A stretch of DNA of 64,000 bases from Candidatus Heimdallarchaeota archaeon. GTDB lineage: Archaea > Asgardarchaeota > Heimdallarchaeia > Heimdallarchaeales > Heimdallarchaeaceae. Positions 1-8,166 of the stretch are shown one piece after another (the first letter of the stretch is position 1; the number at the start of each line of letters is the position of its first letter). The notes under the pieces are model-generated. The model did not search any database. It worked only from the letters and a program-made list of their open reading frames with translations, and had not been told where the DNA came from. Both the position numbers and the translations under genes were made by a program. The DNA is taken from NCBI GenBank assembly GCA_019057815.1, contig JAHLWR010000012.1:60273-124272 (forward strand), read 5' to 3'.

Positions 1-1
1 A

Positions 2-193
2 CTGATTATTAGAGAGTTTGATAGAAAATATTTTTGGAATTTATTATTAATCCTTTTTGAAAAGATAATGCGTTTTAAAAGCAAATTTTATTCACCAAAA
101 GAATTGCAAAAATTGTGTGAAGAACTTAACTTAGAAGTTTATTATAGGAGACCTAGTAAGGCTACATTTGTTTTGGTAGGTCAGAAGAAGTAG
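2..193 (+). CDS. Methyltransferase, C-terminal fragment (cut by window edge)
   Basis: The frame is open from the left edge to a TAG at 191-193, giving about 63 residues. The end reads FYSPKELQKLCEELNLEV and then FVLVGQKK. This is the usual tail of class I SAM-dependent methyltransferases, where a helix after the 'F(Y/F)(S/T)xxEL' turn leads to a last beta-hairpin ending near 'vvGrK'. The SAM-binding motifs lie outside the window, so substrate and subfamily cannot be told. The fold assignment rests on this tail alone. Confidence 0.55.
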   Translation: MIIREFDRKYFWNLLLILFEKIMRFKSKFYSPKELQKLCEELNLEVYYRRPSKATFVLVGQKK

Positions 194-280
194 ATAAGCA
201 TCAGATCTTAAACACGTAGTATTTTTATAAAGTAAAAAAAGAAAAACGAAGAAAGAAATCACAAATAAGAAGTGTAACAA

Positions 281-778
281 TTGACAACTAAGAAAACACA
301 TCCATCTTTGGGTTTAACACTTTTGAAGCAGTTTAAAGAAGAATGGGGTATGATTAAGCAAGGAATCAATATAATTCCCGATGATAAATGGTCTAAAGTG
401 AATAATGATTGGAGTTTCTCATGGACCGTGCATCATATTATAGAAGCAGCTGATTTCTATTCTAGAAGTACAGCTGATGGGATGAAATGGGGATCAATAG
501 CTAATATTGACTGGGACAATGATTCAAAAGAAATAATAGAAAAAAAGAAATCAAAAGTGACTAAAGCGGAATTACTTAGTTACACAGAAGAAGTCGGTAA
601 GAGATTATCAGAAATTTTGAAAAAATTAAGTGATGAAGAATTAATGAGGAAGGATGGTTTTGACTGGTTTGAATCAATCTTTGAAAAACTAGTTTATTTA
701 TTAAGACACAATGCACATCATATAGGGGAATTAGCTAGAACACTCAGAGAATGGGATTGTGAAAGAATAAAATGGTGA
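281..778 (+). CDS. DinB-like four-helix protein
   Basis: This 165-residue protein resembles the DinB/YfiT-like superfamily of metal-binding four-helix bundles, many of which are thiol-dependent transferases or uncharacterised stress proteins. Two motifs support this: VHHIIEAADF near residues 50-59 and RHNAHHIGEL near 142-151. They place His51/52 and His143/His147 as the expected three-His metal site. The start is a TTG at 281; no ATG lies near the start of the conserved region. It stands alone, with an 87-nt gap after the methyltransferase fragment. The substrate is unknown. The family call is fairly secure and the function is not. Confidence 0.7.
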   Translation: MTTKKTHPSLGLTLLKQFKEEWGMIKQGINIIPDDKWSKVNNDWSFSWTVHHIIEAADFYSRSTADGMKWGSIANIDWDNDSKEIIEKKKSKVTKAELLSYTEEVGKRLSEILKKLSDEELMRKDGFDWFESIFEKLVYLLRHNAHHIGELARTLREWDCERIKW

Positions 779-946
779 GTAGATTGATACTCATAAATTA
801 TTAGTTTACAAAACGTAAAATGGCATTTCACATATATAAATCAGTTTTTCGATAGTAATCAATGTATTTTTTTTTGATTAAGTTTATATTATAGTTTACC
901 TACTCTATTGGTACAACATTTAATTACAAAATAAAAGGTTTCTAAA

Positions 947-1795
947 ATGAAAAAATCTGCTATATCAATAACATTATTATTTCTTCTTTTATTCAGCTTG
1001 TTTACCGTAAGCACAACACAAGCAATGGATGAACCGGATGAATGGTTTTTCTCTGACGACCTAGTTCCTGGAAGGGAATTTAGTTGGAAATTAGAAAAAT
1101 TTGAAGGCTTTGAAACTGGAGGACTAGATATAACACTTGATGATCAAATGCAAGAAGGAGATTTTTTAAAAGTGAAATTCCTTCAAGATCCAGATGATAT
1201 AGGTATAGATAATCCATTGGAACTTTTCACTACTAGTGAAATGTGGGGAGAGTTTTATATAAATGATAACATAATTACAACTAATGCGTCAGATATATTA
1301 TTGTTTCAAGTTGGTGTAACAGAGTATTTATCAATAATGTTCACAATGCTCTTTATGCCAGTCACGATTATATATGGGAACACTACCGAAAATTTCTTTG
1401 AATTGGCAGTAGAGGATGAATTTTTTACTGATTTTTCTACTTCAATCAATGGTATGTCTTCTTCTTATTCTTTTGCTTTAAATAAAGACCTTTTCATTTC
1501 TAAATCTGAAAGTCATGCAGATTATTCTGAAGGAGATATGTCAATAAAATTTGATGTCTCAACTGAAATTAGTTTTCACATATATCTTGGTATTTTGTAT
1601 AAATATCAAACGGATATTAGTATGGAATTTACAGGGATACCAGATTCTGAAGATGTTTTTACAGAAACACATATGATTTTTAAAAGTACTGAAACTGCTT
1701 CTGGTGATGGTATTACTATACCTTTTAATTGGTTCTATGGTGTTCTTGGATTCCTCCTAATTGGATTAATAGCTAGTATTATAAAAAGAAGATAA
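947..1795 (+). CDS. Secreted, C-terminally membrane-anchored protein, unknown function
   Basis: The 282-residue product begins with a signal peptide (MKKSAISIT, then a hydrophobic stretch to about residue 27 before AMDEPDEW). It ends in a single membrane segment (about 262-279) followed by KRR, so the middle should face outside. The ectodomain starts DLVPGREFSWKLEKF. It resembles one unit of the three-repeat surface protein at 38110-40128, where each unit opens with a similar W-x-(S/F) beta pattern followed by 'lkvkf...D.IP'-like strands. That similarity was judged by eye and is weak. No catalytic motif is visible. A T-rich tract follows the stop. Confidence 0.6.
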   Translation: MKKSAISITLLFLLLFSLFTVSTTQAMDEPDEWFFSDDLVPGREFSWKLEKFEGFETGGLDITLDDQMQEGDFLKVKFLQDPDDIGIDNPLELFTTSEMWGEFYINDNIITTNASDILLFQVGVTEYLSIMFTMLFMPVTIIYGNTTENFFELAVEDEFFTDFSTSINGMSSSYSFALNKDLFISKSESHADYSEGDMSIKFDVSTEISFHIYLGILYKYQTDISMEFTGIPDSEDVFTETHMIFKSTETASGDGITIPFNWFYGVLGFLLIGLIASIIKRR

Positions 1796-1797
1796 AT

Positions 1798-1817
1798 CTT
1801 TTTCTTTCTTTTTTTGT
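1798..1817 (+). terminator. T-rich transcription stop
   Basis: An almost pure T tract with scattered C follows the surface-protein gene directly. Archaeal RNA polymerase stops at such U-rich runs without a hairpin. It lies in a 47-nt gap between convergent genes. Confidence 0.4.
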
Positions 1818-1842
1818 TAAAACTTCTTAAAACAAGGTAACA

Positions 1843-3123
1843 TCAAGATTTATCAGTTTCTCTTAAATATCTACACACATCTTTGTATGCTTTCTCTTCA
1901 AGATTCTTTAGTAACACACTTTTTTTCTCTTGTAGATATTCTTCAATGTAAGGAACTGTGGTTTTTCCTAAATGCAGTTTCTTCCTTTCTAAATCATCCA
2001 TTTCTAAAAGATCTTTTGTATACGTATTTAGAAAATTAGCAGTTTGATTCAACTCTCGTATTTCTAATTTTGAGCTTTTAACAAAGAATCTTTTAAGATA
2101 TTCGATTCTATGCAATAATTCAGATAGCTTAAGATTAGTTCTAATTCTCCCTTCTGGAACATATCGCTTAGCTGTGTAATCTATCTCTAATTCATGTCCT
2201 TTTTTATATCCCTTAATCTCTGGCCATATTAACCCCATTTCCTTGAATTTCTCATAATCCAAATTGCCATATTTATTGTTATTTCCATATAACAGCTCAT
2301 ATTTTGGTAATAAATCAGGAAAATGTTCTTTGACTGTATTCATGAATTCATTTTTATTCTTTCCTGGTTTTAATGTAAGACCCCAACAATAAACGAATTC
2401 TGCTCCTACATCTTTTGCTGTTTTGTAAATTGCATTCATATTTTCATCTGTATCACCTAAAAATGGTAGAGTGGGATAGAAATAGATCCCTGAATGAATC
2501 CCTTCTTCTCTTAGTATCTCTATTGCTTCGAATCGTTCTTGAGAAGTACTAGCTCTTGGTTCGAATATCTTCTGCTCTTTTTCATCATTTAATGTTATTG
2601 TAAAGCTTGCACACGCATAACTTTCTTCATTGATTTTTTTAAGAAGATCTAAATCCCGTAGAATGAGATGGCTTTTTGTCAGAAAATAGACAGGAAACTT
2701 GTAGTCATACGCTATCTGTAGAAGCTTCCTAGTCATTTTTACTTCCTTTTCAGCTGGCTGGTAGACATCACAGACTCCTCCTCCAATAAACAAAACGAAT
2801 TTACCAGGTTGATTTGAACTAGCTGAATCTCGTAAAGAGGGAAAGAAGTCGACTAAAGTGGAAGTCCTTTCGCGTTTTGAAGGAAAAAAACCTTTTTTCT
2901 TAAGATACTGTTCGAGTAATTGAGGAGCGTTAATCTTAACTTTTATGCGATTGGCAAAATCATCGTGCATGTAATAACCTTCAGATTTACCATCACAATA
3001 TTTGCAATCATGGAAACATCCTTGATAAGGATTGAGATATGCTTCTGACCAAGAGAAGAGCGATGTTCTTGAAGTTCGTATTAATGATTTTGCTTCATAC
3101 TCTTCAATTATCATTATAACCAC
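1843..3123 (-). CDS. Radical SAM protein, spore-photoproduct-lyase-like
   Basis: The 426-residue protein has the radical SAM cluster motif C36-x3-C40-x2-C43 (in GCFHDCKYCDG). It is preceded by a SWSEAYLNPYQ segment typical of the SPL/Rv2578c-like radical SAM group ('lNPY.GC.H.C.YC'). Other family features are GGGVCDVYQPAEK, the TKS segment and SFTITLNDE. It should bind a [4Fe-4S] cluster and cleave SAM; the substrate is unknown, and spore photoproduct repair is not expected in an archaeon. The frame opens with GTG-GTT-ATA-ATG. The inner ATG (3114), placed just after GGTTATA, is the more likely start. The C-terminal 120 residues are Lys/Glu-rich and helical. The gene stands alone, convergent with the surface-protein gene. 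Confidence 0.75.
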   Translation of the reverse strand: MVIMIIEEYEAKSLIRTSRTSLFSWSEAYLNPYQGCFHDCKYCDGKSEGYYMHDDFANRIKVKINAPQLLEQYLKKKGFFPSKRERTSTLVDFFPSLRDSASSNQPGKFVLFIGGGVCDVYQPAEKEVKMTRKLLQIAYDYKFPVYFLTKSHLILRDLDLLKKINEESYACASFTITLNDEKEQKIFEPRASTSQERFEAIEILREEGIHSGIYFYPTLPFLGDTDENMNAIYKTAKDVGAEFVYCWGLTLKPGKNKNEFMNTVKEHFPDLLPKYELLYGNNNKYGNLDYEKFKEMGLIWPEIKGYKKGHELEIDYTAKRYVPEGRIRTNLKLSELLHRIEYLKRFFVKSSKLEIRELNQTANFLNTYTKDLLEMDDLERKKLHLGKTTVPYIEEYLQEKKSVLLKNLEEKAYKDVCRYLRETDKS

Positions 3124-3244
3124 TTTACCTTTTCTTCTTACAATAGTTTTGAATATTTAAGAGCTTATTCTATACAAATGAGGAGTTATAAAATGCTAGC
3201 TATTTACACTATTGATAAACTTGCTTAAAAATAGTCTAAATAGT

Positions 3245-3823
3245 TTAATAATCGTCCGATTCTAGTTTTTCTTTCTTGTCTTTGATGACAATCTGTTCAA
3301 CCAATCTTGTGAAAACAATATCAACATTTTCTCCTGTTAAAGCTGAAGTTTCGATGTATGGGACCTCATATCCCGACCAAACACTCAATTCTTCAGCGTA
3401 TTGTTTTCCATATTTAGGAAGCATCGTTTCTTTGTTACTTCGAAGATCTACTTTATTTCCAATCAAAACAATTGGTAATCTTTTATTCTTATTGTTACTT
3501 ACTAATTCTGCAATCCAGTTAGGTAGTAATCTGAATGTTTCAATTCTTGTTAAGTCGAATAAAACAAGAGCACCTCTACAGCCTCTATAGTAAGCTTTAC
3601 GAATGTCTTTGAACAAAGGTTGACCTGCAAGATCCCAAATAAGCAAATTATATTGGATATTGTTCAAGCTGATTTTTTTAGAAGCGAAATCTGATCCCAT
3701 GGTTAGAATATAGTCTTCTTTGAAAGTTTCACCTAAAAACGTCCGTCTTAGAGAGGTTTTACCTACACTACCTTCACCAAGCAAGGCTAGCTTGAATTTG
3801 TATTGAATCAATATTAACACCAA
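3245..3823 (-). CDS. Rab/Ras-family small GTPase
   Basis: The 192-residue product is a single Ras-superfamily G domain. P-loop GEGSVGKTS is at about residues 16-24, switch II is WDLAGQ, the G4 motif is NKVD and the G5 motif is ETSA. The Rab-like order and the YYRGCRGALVLFDLTR segment fit the Rab-like GTPases common in Asgard archaea. There is no C-terminal Cys for prenylation. The N-terminus is uncertain: the frame opens TTG-GTG-TTA-ATA-TTG, and the second TTG (GGTG six bases upstream) gives a protein starting near IQYKFK. It lies 77 nt downstream of a close paralog on the same strand (3901-4467), so the pair is probably a tandem duplication. Cellular target unknown. Confidence 0.85.
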   Translation of the reverse strand: MVLILIQYKFKLALLGEGSVGKTSLRRTFLGETFKEDYILTMGSDFASKKISLNNIQYNLLIWDLAGQPLFKDIRKAYYRGCRGALVLFDLTRIETFRLLPNWIAELVSNNKNKRLPIVLIGNKVDLRSNKETMLPKYGKQYAEELSVWSGYEVPYIETSALTGENVDIVFTRLVEQIVIKDKKEKLESDDY

Positions 3824-3900
3824 GCAATTTTCAAATATTCTTATATTTAGCTAAATAAAGAGTTTTTGGCTTTAATTAGTGAATTAAGCTATTTTCAAAA

Positions 3901-4467
3901 CTATCGCGATTCAATCTCATCTTCATAAGTTTGCTTCATCAATTGCTCGGTTAGAGTCTTAAAAGCAGGTTCAACATTATCACCATTTTGAGCAGAAGTT
4001 TCGATATAAGGGATTTTAAAGCCACTCCAGATACTAAGTTGCTCAGCGTAATCTTCTCCAAAACTACTTGGGATAGTTTTTATAATAGAACCTCTTAAAT
4101 CTGATTTATTGCCTACAAGAACCATAGGTATTTTTTTATTTTTATTATTATTTAGTAGAAGTTCCTCTATCCATGAAGCAAGCATTTGAAAGGTATCACC
4201 TCTAGAAAGATCAAAAACCAGTAAAGCGCCTTTAGTTCCCCTATAGTACGCTTCTCTAACCTCTTTAAACCTAGTTTGACCTGCAAGATCCCAAATAACA
4301 ATAGTGTATTCAACATTATCAAGGATGATTCTTTTTGTAGCAAAGTCAGCCCCAATTGTCATAGCATAAGATTTCTCAAATGACTCTCCTAAATATTGTC
4401 TACGAAGACTAGTTTTTCCAACAGCGCCTTCACCAAGCAAAGTAACCTTGAACAATTTATGTTCCAT
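3901..4467 (-). CDS. Rab/Ras-family small GTPase
   Basis: The 188-residue G domain has P-loop GEGAVGKTS, switch II WDLAGQ, NKSD and ETSA, so all nucleotide-binding motifs are intact. The usual Gln after the DxAG motif is present, which suggests ordinary GTP hydrolysis. It is a close relative of the neighbouring 3245-3823 GTPase (both have an LRR stretch after the P-loop, a YYRG segment and IWSG/VWSG before the G5 motif). No lipidation Cys is present at either end. The 180-nt gap to the divergent gene at 4648 holds AT-rich promoter sequence for both directions. Confidence 0.85.
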   Translation of the reverse strand: MEHKLFKVTLLGEGAVGKTSLRRQYLGESFEKSYAMTIGADFATKRIILDNVEYTIVIWDLAGQTRFKEVREAYYRGTKGALLVFDLSRGDTFQMLASWIEELLLNNNKNKKIPMVLVGNKSDLRGSIIKTIPSSFGEDYAEQLSIWSGFKIPYIETSAQNGDNVEPAFKTLTEQLMKQTYEDEIESR

Positions 4468-4647
4468 ATAAACACCCTACTTCTACTGTAAATTGTCAAT
4501 CAATAATAAGTAGGACAGTCATAATATATAAATTTTTGTTCATTACAAAGATGCAAAAAAACCTGTAAAAAATACTACTATTAAAAATAAATACATATTG
4601 AACATACATATGAAAAAGAATATTAATACAAGATAAAAATTAATCAC

Positions 4648-5121
4648 GTGTCACAGAATGTTAACAGTGAAAATCTTGAGTCTTGCATTGAGTCAGGCCA
4701 ATCTAATTGCATCAGAGATTTTTGCCTTGAGTATATTGACAATTGTGATTTTTCTAGTAGCTATCAAATTGATGAAGTCTGTACAAAAGGTAATACTAAA
4801 CTCTTCTGTGGATATTTTAAAGGAGTTTATGGTCTAATAGAAATAGAAAATATTGGATTATATCCTATAGAAGTTGAACATATAGAAAGCCATCTTATTC
4901 CAGGTATTAGAGAAAGGATACAACATCTTCCAAGAAGAAAAGGGATGGATAACTTCAATTATGAGACAACTGCAAATGGAATAGTAATCCGTTTTTACGT
5001 AATTGTGAGCGGTGATAGACCAATAAAAGAAGAGCTGGTTAAGTTAGTTGATGATCTATCTCCAGCACTTGAATTTTTAACAAAATATATAGAAGGAGTA
5101 ATAATTAGGAGAGATAAATAA
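4648..5121 (+). CDS. Conserved-looking protein, unknown function
   Basis: The 157-residue product starts with GTG; no ATG is available near the start. I do not recognise a family. The N-terminal third is Cys-rich (six Cys within about the first 55 residues) and the rest looks like an alpha/beta domain with no hydrophobic segment. It is divergent from the Rab-like GTPase pair, so it could share control with them. Coding is supported by the open frame, the residue mix and the lack of a competing ORF, not by homology. Confidence 0.5.
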   Translation: MSQNVNSENLESCIESGQSNCIRDFCLEYIDNCDFSSSYQIDEVCTKGNTKLFCGYFKGVYGLIEIENIGLYPIEVEHIESHLIPGIRERIQHLPRRKGMDNFNYETTANGIVIRFYVIVSGDRPIKEELVKLVDDLSPALEFLTKYIEGVIIRRDK

Positions 5122-5215
5122 AAACAGCTTACATATCACAAGTCCAATTTCACAATAGAGCAAAGTGAAAACTCTAGTGATTAAGAGATTAATGTTTAGA
5201 TTACAGATTTACACA

Positions 5216-5350
5216 TCATCTGGAAGTAAATTGAGATATCTTATCACTTCCTATTAATATCTCCTCTTTAATTTCACTTCCTACCACTTCATCAACGCAT
5301 CTAGAAAAATTTTTTAGCCAGTATTTATCAAAATCGAAATCTTCTGACAT
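5216..5350 (-). pseudogene. Truncated third copy of the Cys-rich family (N-terminus only)
   Basis: A 44-codon ORF starts with ATG at 5350, 25 nt downstream of the stop of the intact 257-residue gene. Its first residues (DFDKYWLKNFSRCVDEVVG) align with DFIKMWLEDRFSKHLDEEVG of that neighbour (residues 20-39), sharing the D-F-x-K-x-W-L pattern, F-S, D-E-x-V-G and a following E-I. It then stops, so the Cys-rich C-terminal domain is missing. The simplest reading is a tandem duplicate reduced to its N-terminal helix pair. It could still be translated as a small protein. Confidence 0.5.
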
Positions 5351-5375
5351 TTTTCTTCTTCCCCGTTAAAAGCTT

Positions 5376-6149
5376 CTATTCCTCTTCTTTTTTAATATCC
5401 TTTGGTAAATGAATAATAAAATCACATGTGTTATCTCCGTTAAGAATCGACTTCACCATTTCTATTTCCAATGGTTGTTGAACAATTCTTTCCCAGAATT
5501 TCTTATAGAATCCTCCACTACATTCGCAGAATAATGGTGAAACATCTACACCTGTGTTGATTGAGTTTCTTATCCATGGACAGTGACAATACAATTTTCT
5601 TTTTTCCTTCTCATCATTAGTTTGATTGTATTCTGTAGAAGAATGAGGTACTTTTTGTATGTAGATTTTACTCCCTTTTCTTACGCCTGATTCAATTAAA
5701 GGATTATTCTTAACTAATTCTAGCGTTTTTGCATCAACATTCCAGAATCCTTCTTCATGAGCTTTTTTATGTAGTTTGACTGTGATAGTATGGTTAAGTT
5801 TTAGTACTTCATCTATATCTTTTGTTTCGTTAAACTTTTCTGATAATTGATCGAAGATTGGACCAGTGAGTAAACACCCACAATCATTCAGAATTCCCTT
5901 TCTTTTAATATAATCTTCAATTGACGTTTCAAGTCGTTCCATTGCACCTTTAAGCCATCGAGCTTTTTCTTCAGGAAGGGATTTATTAGAAAGATGACTC
6001 CATTCACCCATTATTTCTGTTCTTAATTTTTCACCAACTTCTTCATCTAGATGTTTTGAGAATCTATCCTCTAACCACATCTTTATGAAATCTTTATCTT
6101 TTGAAACACCTTCTTCACCAAAATCTTCTTCTGTAATCATAATCACCAT
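5376..6149 (-). CDS. Cys-rich protein of the DUF6144 / ATC-hydrolase-like type
   Basis: This 257-residue soluble protein has a helical N-terminal half and a C-terminal half with CGC near residue 90, YCHCPW near 185, FCECSGGFYKKFWERI near 205-220 and a last GDNTCDFIIHLP. The order 'CxCPW...P.FC.CS.GFYK.FWE.....P.....V..GD..C.F.I' is one I associate with a family of uncharacterised proteins (DUF6144 and L-2-amino-thiazoline-4-carboxylate-hydrolase-like domains). I am unsure of the exact family name. The Cys residues may bind a metal or ligand. It has an intact shorter paralog at 6520-7002 and a truncated one at 5216-5350. It starts ATG-GTG-ATT-ATG, and the inner ATG (6140) follows GGTGAT. Confidence 0.6.
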   Translation of the reverse strand: MVIMITEEDFGEEGVSKDKDFIKMWLEDRFSKHLDEEVGEKLRTEIMGEWSHLSNKSLPEEKARWLKGAMERLETSIEDYIKRKGILNDCGCLLTGPIFDQLSEKFNETKDIDEVLKLNHTITVKLHKKAHEEGFWNVDAKTLELVKNNPLIESGVRKGSKIYIQKVPHSSTEYNQTNDEKEKRKLYCHCPWIRNSINTGVDVSPLFCECSGGFYKKFWERIVQQPLEIEMVKSILNGDNTCDFIIHLPKDIKKEEE

Positions 6150-6348
6150 TTAGTCTTTCCTGATCTATCTTTGTTGTCTAATTCTTAGAAATGCTACAAT
6201 AAGAAAAGTTGAAACATTTATTTACTTTATCTCCAACAATAAATTATTATTCTTATTTTATGAGAACGATACTTATCTTAAGATAAAAGCGGCTATGTTG
6301 CGAAATACTTGCGTTTATTAGAAAAAAAGAAATGAGAAGAAAAAGAAA

Positions 6349-6390
6349 TATTCTGAAATAGGGAAATAGATACCAAATAAATTTTTTTCT
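6349..6390 (-). pseudogene. Relic of the GyrI-like regulator 3' end
   Basis: These 42 bases match the last codons of the regulator gene (7049-7090) at 37 of 42 positions. On the minus strand one frame reads EKEKNLFGIYFPISE against GDGEKILFDIYFPISE in the intact gene. A stop codon lies just upstream in this frame, and the frame runs on past the normal stop. The rest of the 370-nt gap (6150-6519) holds no convincing gene; a 71-codon hydrophobic ORF there (6253-6468) runs through the relic in a different frame. The relic lies between the two Cys-rich paralogs, which suggests that a [regulator + Cys-rich gene] unit was duplicated and the second regulator decayed. Confidence 0.55.
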
Positions 6391-6519
6391 TTTTCTTAAA
6401 GTGAATACACTAATTAGTGCTAGGAGCACTGAATAAATGATTGTATATAGAATATAATGAAAACACAAATAAAAAATTACTCATTACTTCAAAATGTTTC
6501 TAACTAATTTTAAATTAAG

Positions 6520-7002
6520 CTAGCTAGTTCTTTTTATCGTAAAATTACAGCTCTTTCCTCCTCTTAACACTGTTTGATTGATTTCCACCTCAACTTCATT
6601 ACCAAAAATAGTTTCGAAGTTTTCTTTTAACCAATTTATTGAACAGTTGCATAATATTGGTGAATCAGTCAATTCAAGAGCTACTAATGGACAATAGCAT
6701 TTATTGTAAGAAGCTGAAATTTCTTTATCAGAAATCTTGGTATATATTTCTGAACCCATTTTTTCGTTTAAAACTTTGATTAATTTATCCATATCTCCTT
6801 CTACTTCTTTCCAAGTATCTTCAAATAATGTTTTTGCATGAGCTTGAGCACATGCTCGACCTGACATTTCAAGAATTTGTTTTCTAGTTTTTTCATCATC
6901 AATTTTTTTAATACCTTCCATTAAACCATTAATCCAAGAGCTAATAAAATCTTTAACCCAAATATCCCATTCAGATACTTGTTCATCTTCATTCATAAGC
7001 AT
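6520..7002 (-). CDS. Short paralog of the Cys-rich DUF6144-like protein
   Basis: The 160-residue protein shares the C-terminal pattern of the 5376-6149 product: CYCPL, then ILCNCSINWLKENFETIFG, then GGKSCNFTI. It also has a helical N-terminal region with the segment GRACAQAHAK. It lacks about 100 residues that the longer paralog has. Key Cys positions (CxC, CxC and the last C) are kept, so it is probably functional. The start is ATG-CTT-ATG. It follows the regulator gene (7047-7961) by 44 nt on the same strand, so the two may be co-transcribed. The ligand is unknown. Confidence 0.6.
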   Translation of the reverse strand: MLMNEDEQVSEWDIWVKDFISSWINGLMEGIKKIDDEKTRKQILEMSGRACAQAHAKTLFEDTWKEVEGDMDKLIKVLNEKMGSEIYTKISDKEISASYNKCYCPLVALELTDSPILCNCSINWLKENFETIFGNEVEVEINQTVLRGGKSCNFTIKRTS

Positions 7003-7046
7003 GTATAGAATGATAATATTATATATTTTTTGTAAAAAAAAAGGAA

Positions 7047-7961
7047 TTATTCTGAAATGGGGAAATAGATATCAAATAGTATTTTTTCTCCATCTCCTTC
7101 TTTGTTTGTGTTTTGTTCAAGACATTGATGAGATGCTAAGTTGTATTTATTGCTCTCTTTCACCCAATCATAGAGATTTTTCCAAACTTCTCCAAGTTTA
7201 TGAACTCCTTTACATCTAGATACGACATATAGGCTTCCTTCGAATTCTTTTATGTTAATATCGTCGTCTACTTCAAAGTCTAGAGGTAAAGAAACCCAAA
7301 ACTCATAACCATAAGGATTGTCTTTGTCTACAAGAAATTCTTTTGTCTCTTTGATATATTTAGGATCAGGGTTATTAAATCCAAAGATCTTGAATTTAGG
7401 ATCTTCGAATATTCCTCTAGGTTTAGCCCAGTTTCCTAGTTTTTTAGATGCTTTTTCCTCTGGGTTTCCTAAAAATTCCCCCATCGCATGAAATGATGCT
7501 ACTTTCATAGATGGTAATTTCACAATTCTAAATTGTTCGCTTTCGTTCATTTTTATCCCACTGCTAGTATTTGTATATCTTTGAATCATCGCTTCATAGC
7601 GACGACTTATAGCTTCCAACCTTTGTTGTTCTCTCATTTTAATTTCTAAGAAAACTTTTGATGACGATCTTAAGATATCTTCTCCATCTTCAGAAACTCT
7701 GTATAGTCCTCGGTCTATTTTTTCAACTAACACTTTTTCGAGTAGTTGATTAAGATGGTTAGCTAGAGTTGTTTTAGGTATATTCATCTCATCTTGAAGG
7801 TTCTTGAATTCCTTTTCTTCTACTAGAAGCCGTGCAAGGATTTCAAGACGGATAGGGTTATCTAGTGCTTTATGAAGGTCAGCTAATTCTTGAAGAGATT
7901 CAAGAACAAATAGTTTAAGGTCATATTTCGAATTCAAAGGCTGGTCACTCATGATAACCAC
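7047..7961 (-). CDS. Winged-helix regulator with GyrI-like effector domain
   Basis: The 304-residue protein has an ArsR/TrmB-like winged helix at about residues 25-100 (LHKALDNPIRLEILARLL, then IPKTTLANHLNQLLEKVLVE). A helical linker (100-130) leads to a C-terminal GyrI-like / AraC effector-binding domain (about 140-304). Its typical segments are PSMKVASFHAMGEF, YGYEFWVSLP and the last LFDIYFPISE. Such proteins sense small molecules or drugs. The frame opens GTG-GTT-ATC-ATG; the inner ATG (7952) follows GGTTATC. It probably controls the neighbouring Cys-rich genes and perhaps the divergent gene at 8167. A 20-bp palindrome lies in the shared upstream gap. Confidence 0.75.
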   Translation of the reverse strand: MVIMSDQPLNSKYDLKLFVLESLQELADLHKALDNPIRLEILARLLVEEKEFKNLQDEMNIPKTTLANHLNQLLEKVLVEKIDRGLYRVSEDGEDILRSSSKVFLEIKMREQQRLEAISRRYEAMIQRYTNTSSGIKMNESEQFRIVKLPSMKVASFHAMGEFLGNPEEKASKKLGNWAKPRGIFEDPKFKIFGFNNPDPKYIKETKEFLVDKDNPYGYEFWVSLPLDFEVDDDINIKEFEGSLYVVSRCKGVHKLGEVWKNLYDWVKESNKYNLASHQCLEQNTNKEGDGEKILFDIYFPISE

Positions 7962-8027
7962 ATTTAGAATTATTATAAACCTAGGTCGTAGAACACTGGA
8001 ATTCTGGTATTCTGGAATTTATGAACA

Positions 8028-8047
8028 TTGTAATATATATATTACAA
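8028..8047. promoter_or_regulatory. Perfect 20-bp palindrome, candidate operator
   Basis: The bases ttgtaatatatatattacaa read the same on both strands. They lie in the 205-nt gap between the divergent regulator (start 7961/7952) and the DUF438-type sensor gene (start 8167/8176). Next to it (7996-8020) the element ATTCTGGAAT/ATTCTGGTAT is repeated. A dimeric winged-helix protein could bind here, but part of the palindrome is a simple AT run that may also act as a TATA element. Confidence 0.45.
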
Positions 8048-8166
8048 ATAATAAACTTTATGCGGATATTTTTGGTCAAACTAAATACTTTTATTGACTT
8101 CTTAAAAACTACGAGCGATGAAAAAAGGGTTTATTATAATTCCTTTTAATTGTCAAGAAGTGTGTT

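Noticed and set aside
6253..6468. 71-codon hydrophobic ORF (minus strand)
   Set aside because: It runs through the regulator relic in a different frame, is low in complexity, and has no clear ribosome-binding site or promoter.
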